Part shown: positions 7,687-15,200 of the stretch, piece after piece
How positions within the stretch are numbered: the first letter of the stretch is position 1
How the letters are laid out: each line of letters starts with the position of its first letter
Origin: Actinomycetes bacterium
GTDB lineage: Bacteria > Actinomycetota > Thermoleophilia > Solirubrobacterales > Solirubrobacteraceae
Reading direction: 5' to 3'
Length of the DNA stretch: 26,958 nt
Assembly: GCA_023404805.1 (NCBI GenBank)
Contig: JAEYAL010000054.1
Location: forward strand, 1 to 26,958
Position numbers and translations under genes: made by a program
The notes under the pieces: generated by a model
What the model was told of the DNA's origin: nothing
Databases searched by the model: none
Seen by the model: the letters and a program-made list of their open reading frames with translations, nothing else

Positions 7687-7734
7687 GTCAAAGCGGCGTC
7701 AGGGGCGTCCAGCCCCAGACGCCGGAGCTTTGAC
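7687..7734 (-). terminator. Large stem-loop between ftsX and ctpA
   Basis: GTCAAAGC (7687-7694) pairs with GCTTTGAC (7727-7734), GGCGTC (7695-7700) with GACGCC (7718-7723), and GGGGC (7702-7706) with GCCCC (7712-7716). That is 19 pairs, with one A-A mismatch, a GGA bulge and a 5-nt loop. It fills most of the 83-bp gap. No T-tract follows on the minus strand. It may end ftsEX transcription or be a processing or stability element. Confidence 0.6.
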
Positions 7735-7743
7735 GGTGAGGTC

Positions 7744-8634
7744 CTAGACCTTCAGGAAGCGGCGCAGGCTGAGGCCCGAGCCGAGGGCGCTGACGCCGAT
7801 AGAGGCGACCATCAGGAAGGCCGCGAGCATCGCGAAGCTGACGGTCGAGAGGCCGTTGACGACGGGCACGTTCTCGATCGGGCCGAGCAGCGCCGTCTTG
7901 GCGACGAGCAGCACGAGGATGGCGGCGACGCCGCCGATGAAGCCGACGACAAGGCCTTCGAGGACGAACGGGATCCGGATGAACCAGTCGGTCGCGCCGA
8001 CGAGCTTCATGACCTCGACTTCACGGCGCCGCGCGAACAGCGACAGGCGGATCGTGTTGCCGACGAGCAGGATGCTCGAGCCGATCAGCAGGACCGCCAG
8101 CAGGCCGACGCCCATCTTGATCGCGTTCATCACGGAGAGGACCTTGGAGGTCTCCTTCTTGACGGTGCTGACCTCTTCGATCTTGGGATCGACCGGGGCC
8201 TGCTCCCCTGCGGCGTTGGTCGGCGCGAGCGCTGCGACGATCTCGTTGATCTTGTCGGGGTCCTGCGGCGTGATGCGGAGGGTGTCCGGCAGCGGGTTGG
8301 AGCCGAGGATCTTGTAGGCCTCGGGGTTCAGCTTGCGCTGCTCCTTGAGCGCCTGCTCCTTGGAGACGTAGTCCACGCTCTTGACGTTCGGCGTGCTCTT
8401 GGCGAGCGCGACGAGGCGGGCGACGTCCTTGCTGGTCGCGTCCTTCTGCAGGAAGACCGGCACGTAGACGCGGCTGCGCGTGGCGTCAGCGGCGGCCGAG
8501 GCCATCTGCATGACCGGCACGAACGCGCCGAGCACGAGCATGGTCACGAGGACCGACGCCATCGCGGCGAACGACGGGACCGCGTTGCGGCTGAGCGAGC
8601 GCCAGACCTCGCGGAGTGCGAAGGAGAGGTTCAT
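7744..8634 (-). CDS. ftsX: Cell division ABC transporter permease FtsX
   Basis: Membrane partner of FtsE; the complex does not transport but passes ATP hydrolysis to cell-wall hydrolases at the septum. Length 296 residues. Topology is typical: short cytoplasmic N-terminus with REVWRSLSRN, TM1 about 22-46, an extracytoplasmic domain of about 125 residues (VYVPVFLQKDATSKDV...), TM2 about 172-195, a cytoplasmic loop with RRREVEVMKLVGATDWFIRIPF (coupling helix contacting FtsE), then TM3 about 222-246 and TM4 about 262-285, ending in SGLSLRRFLKV. The ATG overlaps the ftsE stop (ATGA), so the two are translationally coupled. Confidence 0.97.
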   Translation of the reverse strand: MNLSFALREVWRSLSRNAVPSFAAMASVLVTMLVLGAFVPVMQMASAAADATRSRVYVPVFLQKDATSKDVARLVALAKSTPNVKSVDYVSKEQALKEQRKLNPEAYKILGSNPLPDTLRITPQDPDKINEIVAALAPTNAAGEQAPVDPKIEEVSTVKKETSKVLSVMNAIKMGVGLLAVLLIGSSILLVGNTIRLSLFARRREVEVMKLVGATDWFIRIPFVLEGLVVGFIGGVAAILVLLVAKTALLGPIENVPVVNGLSTVSFAMLAAFLMVASIGVSALGSGLSLRRFLKV

Positions 8635-9554
8635 CGGTAGTCGTCCTCGTTGAGCAGCTCAGTGTCAGGGGCGCCCTGCAGGTGGTCGAGGCGCTCGCGC
8701 ACCCGGCCGACCTCGACGTCTCGCATCATGGCGCCGAACTCGTCGGTGGTCTGCTCGCCCGCGGCGTACATGCCGGAGGCCTCGTCGCGCACGACGCGGC
8801 CCTGGGAGATCTCGATCACGCGGCGGCGCATCTGGTCGACCATGTGGTGGTCGTGCGTCGCGACCAGCACGGTCGTGCCGGCGCGGTTGATGCGGTACAG
8901 CAGCTGCATGATGCCGATCGACGTCTTCGGGTCGAGGTTGCCCGTGGGCTCGTCGGCCAGGAGCAGCGGCGGGTGGTTGACGAACGCGCGCGCCACGGAG
9001 ACACGCTGCTGCTCGCCGCCCGACAGCTGGTCGGGGTACTGGTGGAGTTTGGTCGAGAGGCCGGTGAGGCGCAGGACGTCCGGCACCTTGGCGCGGATCT
9101 CCTTGCGGCTGGCGCCGGTCGCCGACAGCGCGTACGCGACGTTGTCGTACACGGTGCGGTTCGGCAGGAGCTTGAAGTCCTGGAACACCACGCCGAGGTT
9201 GCGGCGGTAGTACGGGACGCGCTTGCGGGTGATGTCGGCGAGGTCGCGGCCGGCGACCGTGATCGAACCGGACGTCGGCTCGTCCTGCTTGGAGAGCAGG
9301 CGCATGATCGTCGATTTGCCCGAGCCGGTCGAACCGACCAGGAACAGGAACTCACCGCGGCGCACGTTCAGCGTGGCGTCTTCGAGGCCGATGGTCCCGT
9401 CGCCGTAGTGCTTGGTGACGCCCCTCAGCTCGATGACGTTCCGCGGGTCGTGCGGCAGCGCTGCAGAGCGCGCGGGCGGCCCGACGGGCTGCATCTGCCG
9501 ACGCCGGCGCGCAGGCAGGCGGCGTGAGTTGGAGCTCTCGATCGAGGAAGCCAT
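8631..9554 (-). CDS. ftsE: Cell division ATP-binding protein FtsE
   Basis: ABC-type ATPase that drives FtsX. From the ATG at 9554 it has 307 residues. The ABC core runs from about 40 (VIELRGVTKHYGDG) to about 255, with Walker A GSTGSGKST (74-82), the signature LSGGEQQRV (177-185), Walker B LLLADEPTGNLD (197-208) and the switch His in VATHDHHM. It has a 40-residue basic N-terminal extension, containing RRLPARRRRQ, and a C-terminal tail of about 45 residues beyond the usual FtsE length (near 225). Met21 is an alternative start, but the ATG at 9554 lies 7 nt after a TACCTT box and so looks like a leaderless start. The open frame further upstream to 9887 runs into the divergent peptidase gene and is not used. 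Confidence 0.95.
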   Translation of the reverse strand: MASSIESSNSRRLPARRRRQMQPVGPPARSAALPHDPRNVIELRGVTKHYGDGTIGLEDATLNVRRGEFLFLVGSTGSGKSTIMRLLSKQDEPTSGSITVAGRDLADITRKRVPYYRRNLGVVFQDFKLLPNRTVYDNVAYALSATGASRKEIRAKVPDVLRLTGLSTKLHQYPDQLSGGEQQRVSVARAFVNHPPLLLADEPTGNLDPKTSIGIMQLLYRINRAGTTVLVATHDHHMVDQMRRRVIEISQGRVVRDEASGMYAAGEQTTDEFGAMMRDVEVGRVRERLDHLQGAPDTELLNEDDYR

Positions 9555-9561
9555 CGTTTGC

Positions 9562-9567
9562 AAGGTA
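9562..9567 (-). promoter_or_regulatory. Putative -10 box of ftsE (leaderless start)
   Basis: TACCTT on the minus strand followed by 7 nt (GCAAACG) and the ftsE ATG, so transcription would begin at or next to the A of ATG. The -35 region is not consensus, consistent with a need for an activator. Confidence 0.5.
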
Positions 9568-9593
9568 CAAGGGAACCCCCGCTGACCCCTCCA

Positions 9594-9624
9594 GTTGCAG
9601 CGAGTGTTGCAGTGGAGGTTGCGC
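9594..9624. repeat. Three GTTGC repeats with 12-bp spacing
   Basis: GTTGCAG begins at 9594 and 9606, and GTTGCGC at 9618, a strict 12-bp period. Counted from the predicted ftsE start they lie about 40-70 bp upstream, where an activator would bind. They are about 90-120 bp upstream of the divergent peptidase start. Confidence 0.5.
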
Positions 9625-9701
9625 ACACGAGAAATCCCTGGACCCGACCGCACCGCTAAGAGGTGCGTCCGGCGTGGCGGATGGGCGCCGCCCGGCCCCG
9701 C

Positions 9702-9707
9702 TAGCGT
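9702..9707 (+). promoter_or_regulatory. Putative -10 box of the M16 peptidase gene
   Basis: TAGCGT followed by 7 nt and the GTG at 9715, a leaderless arrangement that also decides the start codon. An inverted repeat GCACC (9650-9654)/GGTGC (9662-9666) lies about 50 bp upstream. Confidence 0.5.
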
Positions 9708-9714
9708 TGCGGGC

Positions 9715-10980
9715 GTGTCGACGATCGCCATCTCTTCCACGGAGGCCCCCAAGGGCCTGCCTATCCACAAGCTGTCCCTTCCCGGCACCCGCGCCCTCAC
9801 GATCATGGTCGCCTTCGACGCCGGTTCGCGCGCGGAGCGCCCCGAGGAGAACGGCATCGCGCACTTCCTCGAGCACCTCGTGTTCAAGGGCGGGGAGAAG
9901 TACCCGCACTACCGCGACGTGAACGGCACCGCCGAGCGCATGGGCGGCATGCTCAACGCGTTCACCTCGCAGGACCTGGTCGCGTTCCACATCACCGTCC
10001 GCGCTGAGCGCGCACCCGAGGCCCTGGACCTCCTCACCGATTTCGTCGGCCGCCCGCACATCGACGCCGACGAGCTCGACAAGGAGCGCGGCGTCGTCAT
10101 CCAGGAGATCCAGCGCTCCGACGACCAGCCGTCGTCCGTCGCCGGCGACCTGATCGACAAGGCGGCCTTCGGCGACCACCCGCTCGGCCGCACCATCCTC
10201 GGCCCCGAGGAGCACCTGCGCACGTTCACGCGCGACCAGATCGTGGCCTTCCGCGATCGCCAGTGGGCCCCGAGCCGCGGCGGCGCGTACCTCGTCGGCA
10301 ACCTCGAGCACCTCCCCGAGGACGCAGCGCTCGGCGAGCTGTTCGACCGCTTCCCGGCGCCTGCCAAGCCCGAGGCCAACATCGCGATCCCGGCGATCAA
10401 CGTCCAGACGCTCGTCGAGAAGCGCGACACGAACCAGTCGCACCTGCGCCTCGTCTACCAGCCGCAGATCGACGCGGCCAACGCCCGGGAGCGCGCTGCG
10501 CTGCGCCTCTACGGCTCGATCCTCGGCGGCTCGATGAGCTCCCGCCTCTTCGACGAGCTCCGCGAGCAGCGCGGCCTCTGCTACTCCGTCTGGGGCTACG
10601 AGCACGTCCACGCCGACGGCGCGACCCTCAGCCTCGGCGCCGGGCTGGAGTCCGGCAAGACGGGCGAGGCCTACACCCGCATGCGCGAGATCGTCAACGA
10701 GATGCGCAGCGACGGCATCACCGCCGACGAGCTCGAGCTCGCCCGCGCCTACGCCTCCGGCCGCCACATCCTCGCCACCGAGTCGTCCGGCGCCGTCGCC
10801 CGCCTCGCCGCGAGCCAGTCGATCATCTTCGAAGAGGAGATCAACCCGGACCGCGTCATCGACCTCATCGACAGCATCACGCTCGACGAGGTCAACGAGA
10901 TCGCCCAGCGCGTCCCCGACGAAGCGGCCGTCGCCTGCGTCGGCCCGCATGAGGCCGACGAGTTCGCCTGGAGCGCCTAA
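9715..10980 (+). CDS. M16 family zinc metallopeptidase (processing-peptidase-like)
   Basis: A pitrilysin-fold peptidase of 421 residues, the length of single-unit M16B enzymes that dimerise to form a closed chamber. The inverted zinc motif is HFLEH (50-54: His50, catalytic Glu53, His54), and the third ligand is Glu131 in VVIQEIQR, exactly 76 residues after His54 as the family requires. The C-terminal half carries the expected RLFDELREQRGLCYSVWGYE motif (Arg/Tyr of the partner domain). No signal peptide is visible, so it is probably cytoplasmic. The GTG at 9715 follows a TAGCGT box by 7 nt. The frame is open 120 bp further upstream but that stretch holds the promoters. It is divergent from ftsE and converges on nadA. 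In many bacteria such genes lie next to pnp; here it stands alone. Confidence 0.93.
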   Translation: MSTIAISSTEAPKGLPIHKLSLPGTRALTIMVAFDAGSRAERPEENGIAHFLEHLVFKGGEKYPHYRDVNGTAERMGGMLNAFTSQDLVAFHITVRAERAPEALDLLTDFVGRPHIDADELDKERGVVIQEIQRSDDQPSSVAGDLIDKAAFGDHPLGRTILGPEEHLRTFTRDQIVAFRDRQWAPSRGGAYLVGNLEHLPEDAALGELFDRFPAPAKPEANIAIPAINVQTLVEKRDTNQSHLRLVYQPQIDAANARERAALRLYGSILGGSMSSRLFDELREQRGLCYSVWGYEHVHADGATLSLGAGLESGKTGEAYTRMREIVNEMRSDGITADELELARAYASGRHILATESSGAVARLAASQSIIFEEEINPDRVIDLIDSITLDEVNEIAQRVPDEAAVACVGPHEADEFAWSA

Positions 10981-10982
10981 GC

Positions 10983-11023
10983 GCTCCGGCGGGTGGTGGC
11001 CAGACGCCACCGCCCGCCGGAGC
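10983..11023. terminator. Strong bidirectional hairpin between the M16 gene and nadA
   Basis: GCTCCGGCGGG (10983-10993) pairs with CCCGCCGGAGC (11013-11023) and GGTGGC (10995-11000) with GCCACC (11006-11011), with a T-G pair between and loop CAGAC. This gives an 18-bp stem that starts two bases after the M16 stop and ends 15 bp before the nadA stop. No T-tract. Confidence 0.72.
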
Positions 11024-11038
11024 CGCCGCGCCGTCAGG

Positions 11039-12091
11039 TCATTCGCCGACGAGGGGAATCCCCGCGTCGCGGCCGATCGAGACCATGCGCTCGATCGGGA
11101 TGCGGGCCTTCTCCGCGAGGTGCGCGGGAACGGTGACCTCTCCGCTCATGTCGCGCAGGGCGTCGCGCAGCTTGGGCAGCGTGATCATCTTCATGTAGCC
11201 GCACGCGGCCTCGGGGTTGGCGGCCACGAAGTTCGTGCCGGGCGAGGTCTGGCGCAGGCCGTGCAGCATGCCGACTTCGGTCGCGACGATCGCCGTGCGG
11301 TGGCTGCCGGCCTTGGCTTGGTCGGCGGCGTAGTCGAGCATGCCGCCGGTCGAGAGCATGTGCACGCCGCTGGTGTCGACATCGCCGCTGGCGACGTACT
11401 CCATGACCGACGTCGAGCACCCGCACTCGGGGTGGATCAGGAAGTCGGCGCCGGGGTTCTCCGCGCGGACCTTCTCGATGTCGCTCGGGCGGATGCCGGC
11501 GTGCACGTGGCACTCGCCGTCCCACACGCGCAGGTTCGGGTGGTTCGTGGTCTTCGCGACGTACGAGCCGAGGAACATGTCGGGGCCGAACAGGATCTCC
11601 TGGCCGGCGCCGTGCTCGCGGACGATGTGTTCGATGACCGCCACGGCGTTGCCGCTCGTGCAGCAGTAGTCGGTGAGCGCCTTGACCTCGGCGGTCGTGT
11701 TCACGTACATGACCGTGATCGCGCCAGGGTGCTTGTCCTGCCACGCCTTGAGCTGCGGCGCGGTGATCGAGTCGGCAAGCGAGCAGCCGGCCTTGACGTC
11801 GGGGATCAGGACGGTCTTCTCGGGGCTCAGCACCGACGCCGTCTCGGCCATGAAATGCACGCCGCAGAACGCGATGACCGGCTGGGCGACCTTCGCGGCT
11901 TCCTGCGAGAGGTAGAGCGAGTCGCCGACGATGTCGGCCACGCCCTGGATCTCGGGGAGTTGGTAGTTATGGGCGAGGATCACCGCATCGCGCTCGGCGG
12001 CGAGGCTGCGGACCTCGGCGGAGAGCTCGGCGATCTGGGCGGCGGTGAGCGCCTCGGGCGCTGCAGCGGGTGCCATCGGAAGGTCGATCAT
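11039..12091 (-). CDS. nadA: Quinolinate synthase NadA
   Basis: Condenses iminoaspartate with dihydroxyacetone phosphate to quinolinate using a [4Fe-4S] cluster; first committed part of de novo NAD synthesis. Length 350 residues from the ATG at 12091. Family motifs: AVILAHNYQLPEIQ (36-49), GDSLYLSQEA, CGVHFMAETA (76-85), PDVKAGCSLAD, YVNTTAEVKALTDYCCTSGNA, FGPDMFLGSYV, PECGCSTSVM and EAACGYMKM. Conserved cysteines are at 103, 143/144, 223/225 and 297; the three cluster ligands are expected among the last three groups. The start is supported by GAGGA about 7 nt before the ATG. Unlike most genes here it seems to have a leader of about 40 nt. nadC is 6.4 kb away beyond a large opposite-strand gene, and nadB is not in the window. 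Confidence 0.97.
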   Translation of the reverse strand: MIDLPMAPAAAPEALTAAQIAELSAEVRSLAAERDAVILAHNYQLPEIQGVADIVGDSLYLSQEAAKVAQPVIAFCGVHFMAETASVLSPEKTVLIPDVKAGCSLADSITAPQLKAWQDKHPGAITVMYVNTTAEVKALTDYCCTSGNAVAVIEHIVREHGAGQEILFGPDMFLGSYVAKTTNHPNLRVWDGECHVHAGIRPSDIEKVRAENPGADFLIHPECGCSTSVMEYVASGDVDTSGVHMLSTGGMLDYAADQAKAGSHRTAIVATEVGMLHGLRQTSPGTNFVAANPEAACGYMKMITLPKLRDALRDMSGEVTVPAHLAEKARIPIERMVSIGRDAGIPLVGE

Positions 12092-12118
12092 GGTCGTCCT
12101 CGGCGGGGTGCGGTGGGC

Positions 12119-12147
12119 GTCGGAAGGTCCGACACCCAACGAGGATA
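12119..12147 (-). promoter_or_regulatory. nadA promoter region with -10 box and leader palindrome
   Basis: On the minus strand TATCCT (12142-12147) is a good -10 box. The predicted transcription start near 12135 is followed at once by an inverted repeat, GTCGG (12119-12123)/CCGAC (12129-12133), with a 5-nt centre. It could be an operator for an NAD-responsive repressor or a small leader hairpin; I cannot name the regulator. Confidence 0.4.
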
Positions 12148-12226
12148 GGGACCGGCCGCGAGGCAGCGCAGCGCCGGCATGCCAGCGGCGGCTTTGTCCT
12201 CCAAACTGGCGGCGATGACCAGGAAA

Positions 12227-12257
12227 TTGGGAACAGCCAGAATTCCCGTGGTACGTT
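12227..12257 (+). promoter_or_regulatory. Putative promoter of the large signalling gene
   Basis: TTGGGA (12227-12232) and TACGTT (12252-12257) could form a -35/-10 pair with a 19-bp spacer, slightly long. An inverted repeat GGGAA (12229-12233)/TTCCC (12243-12247) overlaps it. The ATG at 12286 is 28 nt after the -10 box and has no Shine-Dalgarno sequence. The 194-bp gap to nadA holds nothing else I can support. Confidence 0.35.
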
Positions 12258-12285
12258 CGCCTCGCGCGTCCACGCGCGCCCACCT

Positions 12286-15200
12286 ATGACCCCTGGAACG
12301 GCGACCCCCCTTGCTGATGCGCTGCGCCGCACGACGTCCGGAGACCCGCTGTCTGCCGCTCGCCGTTCGACCAGTTCCGCGCCGACGCTCATCCCGTCAG
12401 ATCCACGGCTCCACGAGCTGCTCGAGCACACCCTCGACGCCGCCGTCCTCGTCGATGCGACGGGCACCATCGTCGCCACGAACTCGCCCGCCCGCGACGC
12501 CCTCGACGGGATCGGCCCGGGCCTGGCGATCGACCAGCTGTGGGTCCAGCCGGCGCCGCCGGAGGCGCTGAGCACCGCGCTGCCGCGGACCATCCGCGAG
12601 GGCCGCTGGCACGGCCGCCTGCCGATGCCGTGGCACGGCACCTCGATCGAGGTCGAGCAGTCGCTGTTCGGCCACCACACCCCTGAGGGGCGCCTCGTCG
12701 CGATCTCGGTCATCGGCGCGCCGGCCAGTGGCGCGCCCCGCCCGACGCTCGCCAACGCGATCGCTGCGGGCACCCACGCGCTGAACGAGAGCGTCGCCCT
12801 GGCTGCTTCGGCCGCCCGCGCAGTCGCCGCGGTCCACCGCCACGGCCTCGTGCACCGCGGTATCTCGCCGAGCGCGTTCGTGCTCGGCGACCAGCCCGGC
12901 TCGGTGTTCATCACCGGCTTCGAGACGGCGCGGCCGCTGCGCGCCGGCGTCACGGCGGCGCCCGAGTGGGACGGCACCCTCGACGGCCCCCTCGCCTACG
13001 TCTCCCCAGAGCAGACCGGCCGCGTGAACCGCGCCGTCGACTGCCGCTCGGACCTCTACTCGCTTGGCGCGGTGCTCTACGAGCTGCTCACCGGCAGCAC
13101 GCCGCTCACCGCCGACGACCCGCTGGAGTGGGTCCACGCGCATGTCGCCCGCGTGCCGCCGACGCTCCGCGAGCGCGTCCCCAACCTGCCCGCCGCGATC
13201 GACGAGATCGTCATGCGGCTGCTCGCGAAGGACCCTGAGGACCGGTACCAGAGCGCCGCCGGCCTGGTCGCCGACCTCGACCGGTGCGTCGCCGAGCTCG
13301 AAGACTCCGGCACGATCCCGCCGTTCCTGCTCGGCGCGCGCGATATCTCCGACGTGCTCCAAGTGCCGCAGCGCCTCTATGGCCGTGAGCAGCACCTGGA
13401 ATCGCTGACCGCGGCGCTCGACCGCGTCACGTCGTCCGGCGAGGCGGAGCTTGCGCTCGTGGCGGGCCCAGGCGGCATCGGCAAGTCCACACTGGTCCAG
13501 GCACTACGGGAGACCGTCACCCGCGCAGGCGGCGTGATGATCTCGGGATCGTTCGGCGCTCAGCAGCGCGGCGTGCCGTACGCGCCGTTCGCCGAGGCGA
13601 TCAACGAGCTGGTGCAGCAGTCGCTGGCGCTCCCGCCCGCCCAGCTCCAGCAGCACCGCGAGCGCCTGCAGGACCGCGTCGGCGTCCACGGCGCGGTGAT
13701 CACCGACCTCGTCCCGCGCGCCGCGCTCGTGCTCGGCGAGATGCCGCCGGCGCCTCCGATCCCGTTCCATGAGACGCAGGCCCGCGCCCATCGCGTCATC
13801 GGCAGCTTCCTCGACGCGCACGCGCAGGAGCGCCCCGTCGTGCTCGTCCTCGACGACCTGCAGTGGGCCGACCCGGCGACGCTGCAGCTCGTCGCCGATC
13901 TCCTCGATCACGCGCGCACCCGCCGGATCCTGATCGTCGGCACCTACCGCGACGACGCGCTCTCGCCCGAGGACCCGCTCACCAGCCTGACGCTGGAGCC
14001 GGGCCTGGCCCGCACCACGATCCAGCTCCAGCAGCTCACGATCGCGTCCGTCCGGCAGCTGCTCGCCGACACGCTCGGCACGACGCCGCAGCGCGTCGCG
14101 GAGCTCGCCGTGGTGGTCACCGAGAAGACCGGCGGCAACCCCTACTACCTGATGCAGTTCATCGACGACCTGCATCGCGACGGCCTCATCAGCAACGACC
14201 GCTCAGGCGGCGGCTGGCAGTGGGACTCCGAACGCGCGGCGTCGGCAGCGGTCACCGACAACGTCGTCGACCTCATGTCGGGCCGGCTCCAAGCCCTGCC
14301 CGACGACACCCAGCGGGTCCTCGCCGTGGCGGCCTTCCTGGGCAGCCCGTTCGACCGCCGCTCCCTCGCTGCCGCGACCGGGCACACCGAGCGGTCCGTC
14401 GAGACCGACCTGTGGGACGCGATGCGCCAGCGCCTCGTACTCGCCCGCGGCGACGGCTACCGCTTCTCGCACGACCGCGTCGAGCAGGCCGCGTATGAGC
14501 TCGTGCCCGCGCACGAGCGCGCCGAACTGCATCTGGAGATCGGCCGGCGGCTGCTCACGAGCATGTCGCCCGACGAGCTTGAGGAGCGCGTCTTCACCAT
14601 CGCGGGCCACATCAACCGCGGGCGCGAGCTGGTCGTCGACCCGCGCGAGCGCTACGACTACGCGGCGCTCGGCCTCCGCGCCGGCCGCAAGGCGATCGCG
14701 ACCGCCGCGCACCGCTCCGCGCGCGACTACCTCGCGACCGCGCTCGACCTGCTGCCCGCGACGGCGTGGGAGACGGACTTCCGCCTCGCGTTCGACGTCC
14801 GGCTGGAACTCGCGCGCTGCGAGCACCTCGGCGGCGACATCGAAGCCGCTGACGCCCTCGCCGGCGAGCTGATCGACCACGCCGAAGCGCCCGAGGACAT
14901 CGCCGGGGCCTGCGCGCTGCGGATCGAGCTGCTGCTCGCCCGCAGCGAGCCTGGCGCCGCTGCCGAAGCTGGCGTCCTGGGCTGGCGCAGGCTCGGCCTG
15001 CCGATCGAGGACCACCCGTCGTACGCCGACGGCGACCGCTCCGTCGAGCGCATCTGGGCGCTCCTCGGCGACCGGCCGATCGAGGACCTCCTCACGCTGC
15101 CTCCGGCGTCGGACCAGACGCAGCTGGCGTCGATCACGCTGTTCGGCCCGCTGCTCACGTCGGCGTTCCTCGCCGAACGCCACGACCTCGCGATCTACCT

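Noticed and set aside
9555..9887. Upstream extension of the ftsE frame
   Set aside because: It crosses into the divergent M16 gene and over the promoter elements; the ATG at 9554 is 7 nt from a good -10 box.
9352..11010. 552-codon minus-strand frame across the M16 peptidase gene
   Set aside because: Shadow of the well-supported peptidase with intact HxxEH-76-E motif; it also runs through the ftsE coding region and both promoters.
12070..12285. Upstream extension of the giant gene's reading frame by 72 codons
   Set aside because: It overlaps the start of divergent nadA and its promoter and adds no domain; the ATG at 12286 is more sensible.
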